50,176 nt of DNA from Acidobacteriota bacterium. GTDB lineage: Bacteria > Acidobacteriota > Terriglobia > Terriglobales > Acidobacteriaceae. The stretch is from positions 1-50,176 of the forward strand of contig JAJYSL010000002.1 of NCBI GenBank assembly GCA_021793595.1, given 5' to 3'. The notes beneath the pieces were generated by a model that was given only the letters and a program-made list of their open reading frames with translations, was not told the origin of the DNA and made no database searches. The position numbers were made by a program, and so were the translations under genes. Of this stretch, positions 1-7,243 are shown in pieces; position 1 is the stretch's first letter, and every line of letters begins with the position of its first letter.

Positions 1-613
1 TTGTATTGAATGGGATGTCATGGCCGTAAAAGGTACGCGTATCTTCCGTGTTCTGGTTGACAACCGTTCCATTTAAGTCGATCCCGGCAAAGAGGCCCTG
101 GCTGCGCGAATAGGTCAGCAGCTCGGATTTCAGGGTCAGGTTTGTGGCTGCGGCCGCATTACGTCCTACTGGACCTGCGGCGGCTGCAGCATCGCCACCA
201 ATCTTGAACTTGCTCTTCAGTAGATCCTGCATGCCACGCTGGTTGACAGCGATGAGCACCAGATCCGTCGACTGGCCGCCGATCTGAAACCCGAAGCTAC
301 CGCCTGCCATTTGAACGAACGCCGGAGCACTCCATTTTCCGCTCGTCGTTCTGCAGGTAACAACACCCTGACCATAACTGCCGCCAACCACAAACGCGGC
401 CTTTTTATAGCCGGGAACGACAGCCACGCAGGTTGCGTTGGACATAATGCTCATCGGAATAGACTTGGCAGGTATCGACTCAATCTGGGTTATAACTTCG
501 GACGCGGCGTTCAGGCGACTCGCAAGTTGCTGGCGGCTTGAACCGGCAAAGGCCTGGGAGCCCATGAATGTAACGGCAACAGCACACGTGGCTACAACAA
601 ATTTGTTCGTCAT
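1..613 (-). CDS. SYLF-domain (Ysc84-type) lipid-binding protein, 3' end outside window
   Basis: The frame read leftward from the ATG at 613 stays open to the window edge (about 204 codons seen), so the C-terminus is missing. Residues 1-24 form a clear signal peptide ending in an alanine-rich AxA cleavage site, so the product is exported. The rest matches the SYLF/Ysc84 pattern: a run giving MSIMSNATCVAVVPGYKKA, then glycine-rich segments (FVVGGSYGQGVV, GGSFGFQIGGQSTDLVLI), an RGMQDLL segment and the late SRSQGLFAGIDL motif. Family members bind phosphoinositides in eukaryotes; in bacteria they are secreted or periplasmic proteins of unclear role. An AGGA lies upstream but rather far from the ATG. 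It lies downstream of, and on the same strand as, the LuxR-type gene, but a terminator at 741-786 separates them, so it should have its own promoter. Family call firm, function unknown. Confidence 0.8.
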   Translation of the reverse strand, partial: MTNKFVVATCAVAVTFMGSQAFAGSSRQQLASRLNAASEVITQIESIPAKSIPMSIMSNATCVAVVPGYKKAAFVVGGSYGQGVVTCRTTSGKWSAPAFVQMAGGSFGFQIGGQSTDLVLIAVNQRGMQDLLKSKFKIGGDAAAAAGPVGRNAAAATNLTLKSELLTYSRSQGLFAGIDLNGTVVNQNTEDTRTFYGHDIPFNT

Positions 614-740
614 AAATAATCTCAATTCCTGCTCCCCTTTTCAGTGTGAATATCCATGGGAGCGCCAATCTTCTTGCACTCTCCATAGACGTTTTCCATC
701 TACAGACTACTAGGATGCCAAAAAAGCGTGAATAGGTTGA

Positions 741-786
741 AAAAAAAAGGGGTTGCAATGCGCGATTTTTTGCCCATTGCAACCCC
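741..786 (-). terminator. Rho-independent terminator downstream of the LuxR-type gene
   Basis: A perfect 12-bp inverted repeat (arms 749-760 and 775-786, 14-nt loop) is followed, on the minus strand, by eight T (A-run at 741-748 on plus). This is the standard intrinsic terminator layout and reads only in the minus direction. It lies about 130 bases beyond the stop codon of the LuxR-type regulator, in an otherwise featureless 304-base gap (614-917), and isolates it from the SYLF gene. Confidence 0.85.
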
Positions 787-917
787 CGGATTCTCCCAAA
801 TCCTTAGTCGGTGAATTCATTACAACTCATTCCGGATGGTTCGAAAAGAGTACCGATGTTCGTCTCCTTCCGTAACGTTACGCATGGATTGAATGCCATT
901 CTCCGCTAGCGCTTTGC

Positions 918-1724
918 TTATTTGCCTGCCGGCTCTGATTCGTGGCTCGGAGGTGGGTCTGGCGGCAGCAGCAAGGACGCCGATGACAACATTGAGGTCG
1001 ATCGATCCTGGGCACGCATCGTCAGGGCGGTGCGGTTCTTTACTCCCATCTTCTGCATCAACTTTGTCACGTAGGATTTGACGGTGCGTTCTTCAATCTT
1101 CAAGCTTTTCGCAATCTCCCGATTGGAATTGCCATCGAGCAACAAATTCAGAACCTGCTGCTCCCGGCTGGTGAAACTCACCCCGTTGCTCTGCGCCACA
1201 CGCTGCGATTCAAGAGTCGTCAACAACCGATGGATCAGGTCTGCCTGCACCCGTCGAGGAGCCCAGAGCAAACCCGCCGCCACCATGCGAACCGCCTTCT
1301 CAAACTGTGCTGGAGTGCAGGCTTCATGCAGAAAGCCCTTCGCACCCAGCATCAGCACCCTCAAAATCGCTTCCTGACCCGAAACATGAGACATGACGAT
1401 AATGGGGAGCCCGGGATGCGCGGAACGAATGGAGGCGATGACGCTGAAGATGTCAGGCCCGGCGTTGGCTCCCACCACCGCCAGGTTGAACGCGGAGTCT
1501 GCCCCCAGGTGTAACCCCGGCAACGAAGACATATCCTGTATCACGATGTCGATCCCGCTATTGTTTTCGAACACCGTCTGCAGCCCCGTGGCCCGCAATG
1601 CGTCGAGCCCCACGACATAGACCCGTATTCGCGTCTGCGGTAGTCGCACCACGGCCCGCCTCTCTGCACTGTTTGCGGAAGTTGACCTCACCGCGTGGAG
1701 TGAAGATGGATTCACCTCCTCCAC
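918..1724 (-). CDS. NarL/LuxR-family regulator with degenerate receiver domain
   Basis: Residues about 32-150 fold like a response-regulator receiver and residues about 180-240 are a LuxR/GerE helix-turn-helix (SFTSREQQVLNLLLDG, NREIAKSL, RTVKSYVTKLMQKMGV). Of the receiver's active site, the beta-5 lysine is kept (GAKGFL, K129) and a serine sits at the beta-4 Ser/Thr position, but the acidic pair at the start is replaced (VYVVGLDALR) and the phosphoacceptor aspartate position reads Gly (LAVVGANAG, G85). It is therefore probably not controlled by normal phosphorelay. No histidine kinase is nearby. The start is uncertain: the GTG used here has the purine-rich GGAGGAGG inside its own first codons, which looks like a ribosome binding site for a start a little downstream. 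It follows dcd by 51 bases on the same strand and ends before a strong terminator. Confidence 0.8.
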   Translation of the reverse strand: MEEVNPSSLHAVRSTSANSAERRAVVRLPQTRIRVYVVGLDALRATGLQTVFENNSGIDIVIQDMSSLPGLHLGADSAFNLAVVGANAGPDIFSVIASIRSAHPGLPIIVMSHVSGQEAILRVLMLGAKGFLHEACTPAQFEKAVRMVAAGLLWAPRRVQADLIHRLLTTLESQRVAQSNGVSFTSREQQVLNLLLDGNSNREIAKSLKIEERTVKSYVTKLMQKMGVKNRTALTMRAQDRSTSMLSSASLLLPPDPPPSHESEPAGK

Positions 1725-1775
1725 ATTGCACCGTCTTTCATTGCATGCCCCAAACGGCCTTATTCGCTGCGTCCC

Positions 1776-2330
1776 CTACAGCTTGGGTAGCACAATTCCC
1801 TGCTGATTTTGATATTTTCCTTTGCGGTCTGCGTAGCTGACCTCGCAAACCTCATCCGACTGGAAAAAGATAATCTGACACAAACCCTCCATTGCATAAA
1901 TACGGGCCGGCAGCGGCGTGGTGTTGGAGATCTCAAGGGTCACAAACCCCTCCCATTCCGGCTCGAACGGCGTCACGTTCACGATGATGCCGCAGCGCGC
2001 ATAGGTCGACTTCCCCACGCAAATGGTCAGCACGTCCCGCGGAATCTTGAAGTATTCCACCGACCGCGCCAGTGCGAAGGAATTCGGCGGAATCACCACG
2101 GATTCTGCCTGCGTGGTCACGAACGAACGCTCATCGAAGTTTTTCGGATCAATCACTGTGCTGTTGACATTGGTAAAAATCTTGAACTCGTCGGAAACCC
2201 GCAAATCGTATCCATACGACGAAAGTCCGTAGGAGATGACCCCTTCGCGGACCTGTTTTTCGCTAAACGGCGTTATCATCTGGTTCTGGAGCGCTTTTTC
2301 GCGAATCCAGCGATCACTCTTAATCGACAT
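1776..2330 (-). CDS. dcd: dCTP deaminase
   Basis: Converts dCTP to dUTP (or straight to dUMP in bifunctional members), feeding thymidylate synthesis in the cytoplasm. The 184-residue product has the trimeric dUTPase-like fold signatures: [14 protein letters not shown] near the N-terminus, [17 protein letters not shown], the substrate-site [31 protein letters not shown] with its catalytic glutamate, and the QIIFFQ strand. Start: an ATG at 2330 preceded by GAGGAGAAGG; longer in-frame starts (to 2438) would read through the promoter and add non-homologous residues. A good promoter lies at 2406-2434, overlapping the -35 box of the divergent HU gene. The C-terminus ([13 protein letters not shown]) is typical. 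I cannot tell mono- from bifunctional type by eye. Confidence 0.95.
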   Translation of the reverse strand: MSIKSDRWIREKALQNQMITPFSEKQVREGVISYGLSSYGYDLRVSDEFKIFTNVNSTVIDPKNFDERSFVTTQAESVVIPPNSFALARSVEYFKIPRDVLTICVGKSTYARCGIIVNVTPFEPEWEGFVTLEISNTTPLPARIYAMEGLCQIIFFQSDEVCEVSYADRKGKYQNQQGIVLPKL

Positions 2331-2405
2331 CCTTCTCCTCGGTGGGTTGGCTTGTGCGGCCGGAAGCCAGCAGCACGGTCCCGCAAAATAGTTGGCTTTA
2401 GGGCG

Positions 2406-2434
2406 AGTGTACGAGAGTGCCGCTCCATTGACAA
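2406..2434 (-). promoter_or_regulatory. dcd promoter (sigma-70 type)
   Basis: On the minus strand TTGTCA (2434-2429), exactly 17 bases, then TACACT (2411-2406). This gives a leader of about 70 nt to the dcd ATG at 2330. Its -35 box covers the same bases as the -35 of the HU promoter on the other strand. Confidence 0.65.
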
Positions 2435-2457
2435 TCACGAAAACTCGACCCTAGCAT
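2428..2457 (+). promoter_or_regulatory. Promoter of the HU-like gene
   Basis: A perfect -35 box TTGACA (2428-2433), 18 bases, then TAGCAT (2452-2457) as -10. Transcription would start near 2464, giving a leader of about 45 nt that contains the ribosome binding site AAGGGAG at 2493-2500. The -35 is shared with the divergent dcd promoter. Confidence 0.6.
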
Positions 2458-2507
2458 GGAGTTACGCAACTTCCGGGCATCCAACAAGTCTGAAGGGAGT
2501 CATTCAA

Positions 2508-2777
2508 TTGATCAAACAAGACGTGGTACATAAAGTTGCCGAACGCACCGGCCTTCCTCGAGTCAAGGCAGAGGCCGCCGTCGATACCGTCTTCCTGAGC
2601 ATGAAGAATGCTCTGGCAGCCGGCGACCGCATCGAGCTGCGTGGATTTGGCGTCTTCAGCGTAAAACCTCGCAAAACCGGAATCGGACGCAATCCCAGGA
2701 CCGGCGCCGAAGTGCCGATCACTCCCGGACGCGCTGTCCGGTTCAAGCCGGGCAAAGAACTCCACCTTCTCGACTAG
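2508..2777 (+). CDS. HU/IHF-family DNA-binding protein
   Basis: A nucleoid-associated architectural protein of 89 residues, the usual family length, that would bend DNA as a dimer. The HU signature is present: helix pair with KQDVVHKVAERTGLP and AEAAVDTVF, then RIELRGFGVFSVKPRK and the DNA-binding arm GRNPRTGAEVPITPGRAVRFKPGKEL, including the conserved proline-bearing arm tip. Start chosen is TTG at 2508 because AAGGGAG lies 7 bases upstream; the frame is open further upstream but that part is antisense to dcd and unrelated. It is monocistronic: own promoter at 2428-2457 and a strong palindromic terminator at 2804-2865. HU versus IHF subunit cannot be decided from sequence alone. Confidence 0.93.
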   Translation: MIKQDVVHKVAERTGLPRVKAEAAVDTVFLSMKNALAAGDRIELRGFGVFSVKPRKTGIGRNPRTGAEVPITPGRAVRFKPGKELHLLD

Positions 2778-2803
2778 AGAGGAGTGAGCCACAAATTTCC
2801 TGC

Positions 2804-2865
2804 AAAAAGCAGGATTCCTCCACTACAGTCGTCGCGACGACTGTAGTGGAGGAATCCTGCTTTTT
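2804..2865 (+). terminator. Perfect 62-nt palindrome, terminator of the HU-like gene
   Basis: Bases 2804-2834 are the exact reverse complement of 2835-2865: 31 paired positions with no spacer, bounded by AAAAA on the left and TTTTT on the right. It begins 27 bases after the HU stop codon. As RNA it forms a very long hairpin followed by U5, able to terminate from either direction. The length and perfection are unusual for an ordinary terminator. Confidence 0.8.
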
Positions 2866-3122
2866 CGGCTTGCGGCGGAATGAACGCTGAAGCTTACTGA
2901 AACGAATTTCTGACTCAGGCCCCAAGCTTTACGCTCCCGGTTTACGCTCCGTGCCTTCGCAGGTTTTGCAAAGTCCCGCCCCATCAGGAACCGACTTTGC
3001 CACTGGTTATCAACCGCGTACGCGCACGCCGCTTTGTATCACGCCATGACAAGCCCGCGTCACTCGCCAGCGCGCGAGATTGCTACCTTTCTTCTACAAT
3101 CATGGGCGTGCCCCACGGACAA
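2866..3122. other. Intergenic region before the msbA operon
   Basis: No convincing gene. The only signal is a -10-like TACAAT at 3095-3100 reading toward the msbA operon; no good -35 lies 16-18 bases upstream. The repeated CGCG-rich stretch around 3028-3076 has no clear structure. Confidence 0.35.
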
Positions 3123-3233
3123 ATGAAACCGCAGCAGATCGACCCATGGAACACGGTGAACCCATCGTCCATCGACGAGATCGCCGCGCAATACCGACTG
3201 CCTGATTCAACCTTCCAAGGGGTGCGCGCATGA
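3123..3233 (+). CDS. Small ORF (36 aa) translationally coupled to msbA
   Basis: A 36-codon frame from ATG 3123 ends with TGA overlapping the msbA ATG in an ATGA arrangement (3230-3233), as in translational coupling. An in-frame ATG at 3102 would give 43 residues but sits right beside the TACAAT box, so the shorter form is preferred. The peptide is soluble and begins MKPQQIDPWN; no domain is recognised. It may be a real small protein or only a leader cistron that feeds ribosomes to msbA. The ribosome binding site for msbA (AAGGGG) lies inside its last codons. Confidence 0.4.
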   Translation: MKPQQIDPWNTVNPSSIDEIAAQYRLPDSTFQGVRA

Positions 3234-5083
3234 AGTTTTACCTCCGGCTGCTCGCCTATGTGCGTCCATATTCGTTTCAGGCTCTGGTCTCCATCCTGCT
3301 GATGGCCATGGTTGGCTTGCTGGATGCGTTTCGAATCCTGCTGATTAAACCCATTTTTGACGAGGTCCTGAAGCCTGGAGATATCACCCCGAAGTTGCCG
3401 CTATTCCGCTTCGTGGTTGACCACCATGTGGTCCAGCTGAACCTGGAGCAGTTGGTGCCCGGACACTTTCATAACGCGTGGACCATGGTTGCCTTCGCAT
3501 TGGTCGCGGCGACCGTCGTCAAAAGCCTCTGCGATTATCTCGGAACCTACCTATCCAATTTTGCCGGGTATGGCTTGATCACCGACCTGCGCAACGATCT
3601 CTACGAGAGCATCCTGCGTCGCTCGGTCTCCTTCTTCCAGAAGCATTCCACCGGAACCATTCTGTCCACGTTGATCAACGATGTGGAGCGTGTGCAGTTC
3701 GCCATGTCGACAGTCATGTCGGATTTTCTGCAGCAATTCTTCACCTTCCTGTTTCTCATCGCCGTCGTCATTCTGTATGGAGGCAAGCTGGCCTGGGTGC
3801 TGCTGCTGTTCGTCCCGGTGGTGATGTCGTCGGCGCGCCGCATCGGACGCAGCGTTCGCTCAACGACGCGGACCGGCCAGGACAAGCTGGCGGAGATTCA
3901 AAACATCCTGCATGAAACCGTCACCGGCAACCGCATCGTTAAAGCCTTCAATATGGAGGTGTGGGAACTGATCCGCTTTCGCACTGCGGCCCGCCGTCTG
4001 TTCCGCGCCAACCTGCGATCGGTCAGCGCTCAGGCCATCAGTTCGCCATTGATGGACCTGATCGGCGCTATCGCCATCGCTTTGCTGCTGTTGCTCGGCC
4101 GTATCCGCATTCAGCAGCATGCCATGACAGAGGGCGCCTTCATCGCCTTTATCATCGCAGTCTTCAAACTCTACGATCCGGTGCGAAAGTTTGCCCTGTT
4201 CTACAACAACTTTCAACAGGCCCTCGGCGCTTCGTCTTCCATCTTCAGCTTCATGGATGCTCAGGACGATGTTCGCGAGAAACCGCATCCCGTCCAGTTG
4301 AAAGCCTTCAAAAAGACGTTTTCCTTCAATCACGTCAGCTTCTGCTATTCCGACGAAGAGGGCCGAAAGCAGGTGCTGCGCGACATCAATTTGACCGCAC
4401 ACCGCGGGGAAGTGATCGCGATCGTCGGTCCCAGTGGCGCAGGAAAGACCACGCTCGTCAACCTGATTCCTCGCTTTTTCGATGTCACCAGCGGGGCCAT
4501 CATGATTGACGGCCATGACCTGCGCGACGTCAGCCTGCATTCTCTGCGCGCGCTGATCGCCAAAGTGACCCAGGAAACCATCCTGTTCAATGACACCGTG
4601 CGCAACAATATCGCCTACGGCCAGCCCGACGTTCCCAAGCAGAAGATCATCGACGCCGCCAAGGCTGCACTGGCGCACGATTTTATTGAGCAGATGCCGG
4701 AAGGCTACGACACCATCATCGGAGAAAAGGGCTTCCGCATGTCCGGCGGCGAACGTCAGCGTCTGGCCATCGCTCGCGCCCTGCTGAAAGATGCGCCGAT
4801 CCTGATTTTGGACGAAGCCACCTCCGCCCTCGACGCTCAGAGTGAATCGCTCGTGCAAGCCGCTCTTGCGAACCTGATGCAACACCGCACCGTTTTCGTC
4901 ATCGCCCATCGCCTTTCCACAGTCCGCCGCGCCACCCGCATTGCCGTTCTTGAAGAAGGCTCGATCACCGCCATCGGCACCTATGAGGAACTGCTGAAAA
5001 GTTCTCCCACATTTCAAAAACTGCATCAGCTGCAATTCTTCGATATCTCAGAGGCTGCGGTCGCAGCAAGGAATCATTCATGA
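3230..5083 (+). CDS. msbA: MsbA-type ABC transporter, fused permease and ATPase (lipid A core flippase)
   Basis: A 617-residue half-transporter that would act as a homodimer in the inner membrane, flipping lipid A core to the periplasmic face. Residues 1-330 carry about six membrane segments (first near 17-37). The nucleotide-binding domain has Walker A GPSGAGKTT (about 399-407), the LSGG-type signature MSGGERQRLAIARALL (about 504-519), Walker B ILILDEATSALD (about 523) and the switch histidine in VIAHRLS. A fused exporter of this length could also export drugs or peptides, but the presence of lptB and lptC/A elsewhere in the window favours the LPS role. It overlaps the upstream small ORF and the downstream yicC by 4 bases each, indicating one transcript. 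Confidence 0.85.
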   Translation: MKFYLRLLAYVRPYSFQALVSILLMAMVGLLDAFRILLIKPIFDEVLKPGDITPKLPLFRFVVDHHVVQLNLEQLVPGHFHNAWTMVAFALVAATVVKSLCDYLGTYLSNFAGYGLITDLRNDLYESILRRSVSFFQKHSTGTILSTLINDVERVQFAMSTVMSDFLQQFFTFLFLIAVVILYGGKLAWVLLLFVPVVMSSARRIGRSVRSTTRTGQDKLAEIQNILHETVTGNRIVKAFNMEVWELIRFRTAARRLFRANLRSVSAQAISSPLMDLIGAIAIALLLLLGRIRIQQHAMTEGAFIAFIIAVFKLYDPVRKFALFYNNFQQALGASSSIFSFMDAQDDVREKPHPVQLKAFKKTFSFNHVSFCYSDEEGRKQVLRDINLTAHRGEVIAIVGPSGAGKTTLVNLIPRFFDVTSGAIMIDGHDLRDVSLHSLRALIAKVTQETILFNDTVRNNIAYGQPDVPKQKIIDAAKAALAHDFIEQMPEGYDTIIGEKGFRMSGGERQRLAIARALLKDAPILILDEATSALDAQSESLVQAALANLMQHRTVFVIAHRLSTVRRATRIAVLEEGSITAIGTYEELLKSSPTFQKLHQLQFFDISEAAVAARNHS

Positions 5084-6000
5084 GCCAGTTGCCGATTCGT
5101 TCCATGACCGGTTTTGCCCGCCTGACCGGCGTCGCGCCCGGAAACACCACCTTCGTCCTGACGCTGAAAAGCGTCAACCACCGCTATCTCGACTTGCAGT
5201 TCTACCTGCCAAACGGCATGGACGCGCTTGAAATTCTTTGGCGGAAAACCATAAAGGAACATGTGGTTCGCGGTCACATTGAAGTGCGCCTCTCCGTCCA
5301 GCGAGAGAGCATCGTACCCGCACCGCAATACAATCCAGCCATGGTCAAGGCTTATATTGAAGCCTTTCGAGCCGCCAGCAGTGAACACAAAGTACGGGGC
5401 GTGCAGCCGGATTTGAACTCCGCCCTTCGACTCCCCGGGGTCTGGTCGATGGAATCGCCCCGCCCAGAAGAAGCCGAGCAAACCCAGATTGAACTGGCCG
5501 CGGCAGCCGCGCTTCAACCCGCCGTGGAAAGCCTGAATGCCATGCGCGCGCAGGAAGGTGAAGTCCTCGCGCAAGAGTTGCAAAAGATCCTGTCTCGCCT
5601 GCAGGAACATGTCGAAGAGCTTTCCTCCCTGCGTGCCGACATGCAACAGGCGCAGACCGAGCGACTCGACCAGAAAATGCGCGAGCTCCTCGGCGACACC
5701 TTCAATCTCGATCGCGACCGCATTCTGCAGGAAGCCGCGCTATTGGCCGAACGCAGCGACATCGAAGAGGAACTGGCACGACTCCGCGCCCACATCGATC
5801 AATTTCGCCGGCTTCTCAATCAAGGCGGCGAGGTGGGCAAGAAGCTCGACTTTATGCTGCAGGAAATGACCCGAGAAGCCAACACTGCCCTCTCGAAAAC
5901 AGGCAGCATCGCCACACGCAGCCTTCGCATCACAGAGTTGGGCCTGGCCATGAAGTCGGAAATCGAAAAGGCTCGCGAGCAGGTACAGAATCTCGAGTAA
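5080..6000 (+). CDS. yicC: YicC/YloC-family endoribonuclease
   Basis: Product of 306 residues. The N-terminal YicC signature is intact (PIRSMTGFARLTG, then LKSVNHRYLDLQFYLP and VRGHIEVRLSVQ), as is the C-terminal DUF1732 region (ERSDIEEELARLRAHIDQFR, GKKLDFMLQEMTREANT). Family proteins are single-strand-specific endoribonucleases; E. coli YicC helps degrade the small RNA RyhB. The start ATG overlaps the msbA stop (ATGA), and gmk follows, an order often seen in bacteria (yicC next to gmk). The central part is rich in Glu/Gln/Leu and probably coiled. Cytoplasmic; no signal peptide. Confidence 0.92.
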   Translation: MSQLPIRSMTGFARLTGVAPGNTTFVLTLKSVNHRYLDLQFYLPNGMDALEILWRKTIKEHVVRGHIEVRLSVQRESIVPAPQYNPAMVKAYIEAFRAASSEHKVRGVQPDLNSALRLPGVWSMESPRPEEAEQTQIELAAAAALQPAVESLNAMRAQEGEVLAQELQKILSRLQEHVEELSSLRADMQQAQTERLDQKMRELLGDTFNLDRDRILQEAALLAERSDIEEELARLRAHIDQFRRLLNQGGEVGKKLDFMLQEMTREANTALSKTGSIATRSLRITELGLAMKSEIEKAREQVQNLE

Positions 6001-6044
6001 GCTGAAGGGAACCATTCCTTTTCAAGTTCAGGAGACTCCTGCAC

Positions 6045-6752
6045 GTGGCAGGACTTTTATTTATTCTTTCCGCACCCTCCGGCTCCGGAAAATCTACGCT
6101 GGTCAGCCAGCTGCGCTCCATGGTGCCCAATCTCGACTTTTCTGTCTCCTACACCACGCGCGCTCCACGCGGTTCAGAGCAGGAAGGCCGCGAATATCAC
6201 TTCATCCAGCGCGATCAGTTCCAGGGGATGATCACTGCCAACGAGTTTCTCGAGCACGCCGACGTGTTTGGCAACTACTATGGCACCGCTCGCAGCAGCC
6301 TGGAGCAGGCGGCTGCCCGTGGCAACGATCTGTTACTCGACATCGACGTTCAGGGGGCCGCGCAGGTCCGTCAAAATATGCCCCAGGCGATTACCATCTT
6401 TATCCTCCCACCCAATCCCGACGTGCTGGAACGGCGACTTCGCAACCGCAGTCGCGCCGAAGGCGGAGTGGAAGAATCCGTGGTCCAGAAACGTCTCGCC
6501 ACCGCTCGCCACGAGATCGAGAAGTATCACGAGTATCGCTACGTGCTTGTTAACGACGTTCTGGAGCGCGCCGCGGAAGAGTTGAGCGCCATCGTAATCG
6601 CGGAGCGCAATGCAGCGCATCCCGAACACAGCAACGACCCGTCGCTGATCTCTGAGCTACTCCGCTACAAGAAATTAGCCGAACAATGCCTGTTGCAGAA
6701 CTCTGCAACACGCCTGCAGCCTGTGCTAGCGTCTTTCGGTTTATCGCTGTAA
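6045..6752 (+). CDS. gmk: Guanylate kinase
   Basis: Phosphorylates GMP to GDP in the cytoplasm. The P-loop FILSAPSGSGKSTL (about 6-19), GMP-binding SVSYTTRAPRGSEQEGREYHF, and the lid region (RLRNRSRAEG, then VQKRLATARHEIEKYHEYRYVLVND) are all present. At 235 residues it is somewhat longer than the usual 205-210, with a Leu/Gln-rich tail after residue 200. The start is GTG at 6045, with AGGAG ten bases upstream. It lies between yicC and rpoZ, the common gmk-rpoZ-coaBC order. Confidence 0.95.
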   Translation: MAGLLFILSAPSGSGKSTLVSQLRSMVPNLDFSVSYTTRAPRGSEQEGREYHFIQRDQFQGMITANEFLEHADVFGNYYGTARSSLEQAAARGNDLLLDIDVQGAAQVRQNMPQAITIFILPPNPDVLERRLRNRSRAEGGVEESVVQKRLATARHEIEKYHEYRYVLVNDVLERAAEELSAIVIAERNAAHPEHSNDPSLISELLRYKKLAEQCLLQNSATRLQPVLASFGLSL

Positions 6753-6830
6753 GCTGAAGTCAATCGATCGCAGTCCCTGATTTGGTTTTGAACCAGCATT
6801 CAGTTTCCCCGAATTGCCGGAGGTCGCACC

Positions 6831-7064
6831 ATGGAAGAACTTGCAGTGAAAGAAAGTAAATACCGGGCAGTCCACGTAGCCGCCCGTCGCGCTCGCCAGT
6901 TGCAGTCTGGATCCAGTCCAGTGGTCCCCAGCCGCTCCACCAAAGCAACCCGCATTGCGCAAGACGAACTGCAGGCTGGACTCATCAGCTACGTCGTTCC
7001 CGAGGGACCGTCCCGGAAAGAACTGGGACTGCCTGCCGGCTACACGCCGATCTTGCACACATAA
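6831..7064 (+). CDS. rpoZ: RNA polymerase omega subunit
   Basis: A 77-residue protein that would help assemble RNA polymerase around beta-prime. Evidence is a mix of sequence and position: the central SKYRAVHVAARRARQLQ and TKATRIAQDEL match the omega helix pattern (RAxxLxxG...KPxxxAxxEI), and it sits between gmk and coaBC exactly where rpoZ is usually found. A strong ribosome binding site GGAGG precedes the ATG. The C-terminal tail after residue 55 is not conserved in the family as I know it. Divergent small sequence, so confidence is moderate. Confidence 0.75.
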   Translation: MEELAVKESKYRAVHVAARRARQLQSGSSPVVPSRSTKATRIAQDELQAGLISYVVPEGPSRKELGLPAGYTPILHT

Positions 7065-7231
7065 AGCAGAACTGGCGATACCCTTTCCGTGCTGACTTCG
7101 GTCAAGGTAGCCGCTCCCTGTGGCTCGCGTCGATTTCAATCGTATGGCTTCGGGATACCTTCGCCCTGGTTGTCTCCGATAACGACTGTCGCGCCCTCTA
7201 ACGAAATCGGCAAGCAACCGGATACCCGGGT

Positions 7232-7237
7232 TACAAT
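7232..7237 (+). promoter_or_regulatory. -10 box TACAAT six bases before coaBC start (leaderless candidate)
   Basis: TACAAT ends at 7237 and the coaBC ATG begins at 7244, so transcription would begin at or next to the A of ATG. There is no Shine-Dalgarno between. No good -35 hexamer is visible 16-18 bases upstream. Confidence 0.5.
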
Positions 7238-7243
7238 CACCCC

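Noticed and set aside
3860..5035. 391-codon minus-strand frame
   Set aside because: Antisense to the ATPase half of msbA, no recognised domain, no ribosome site.
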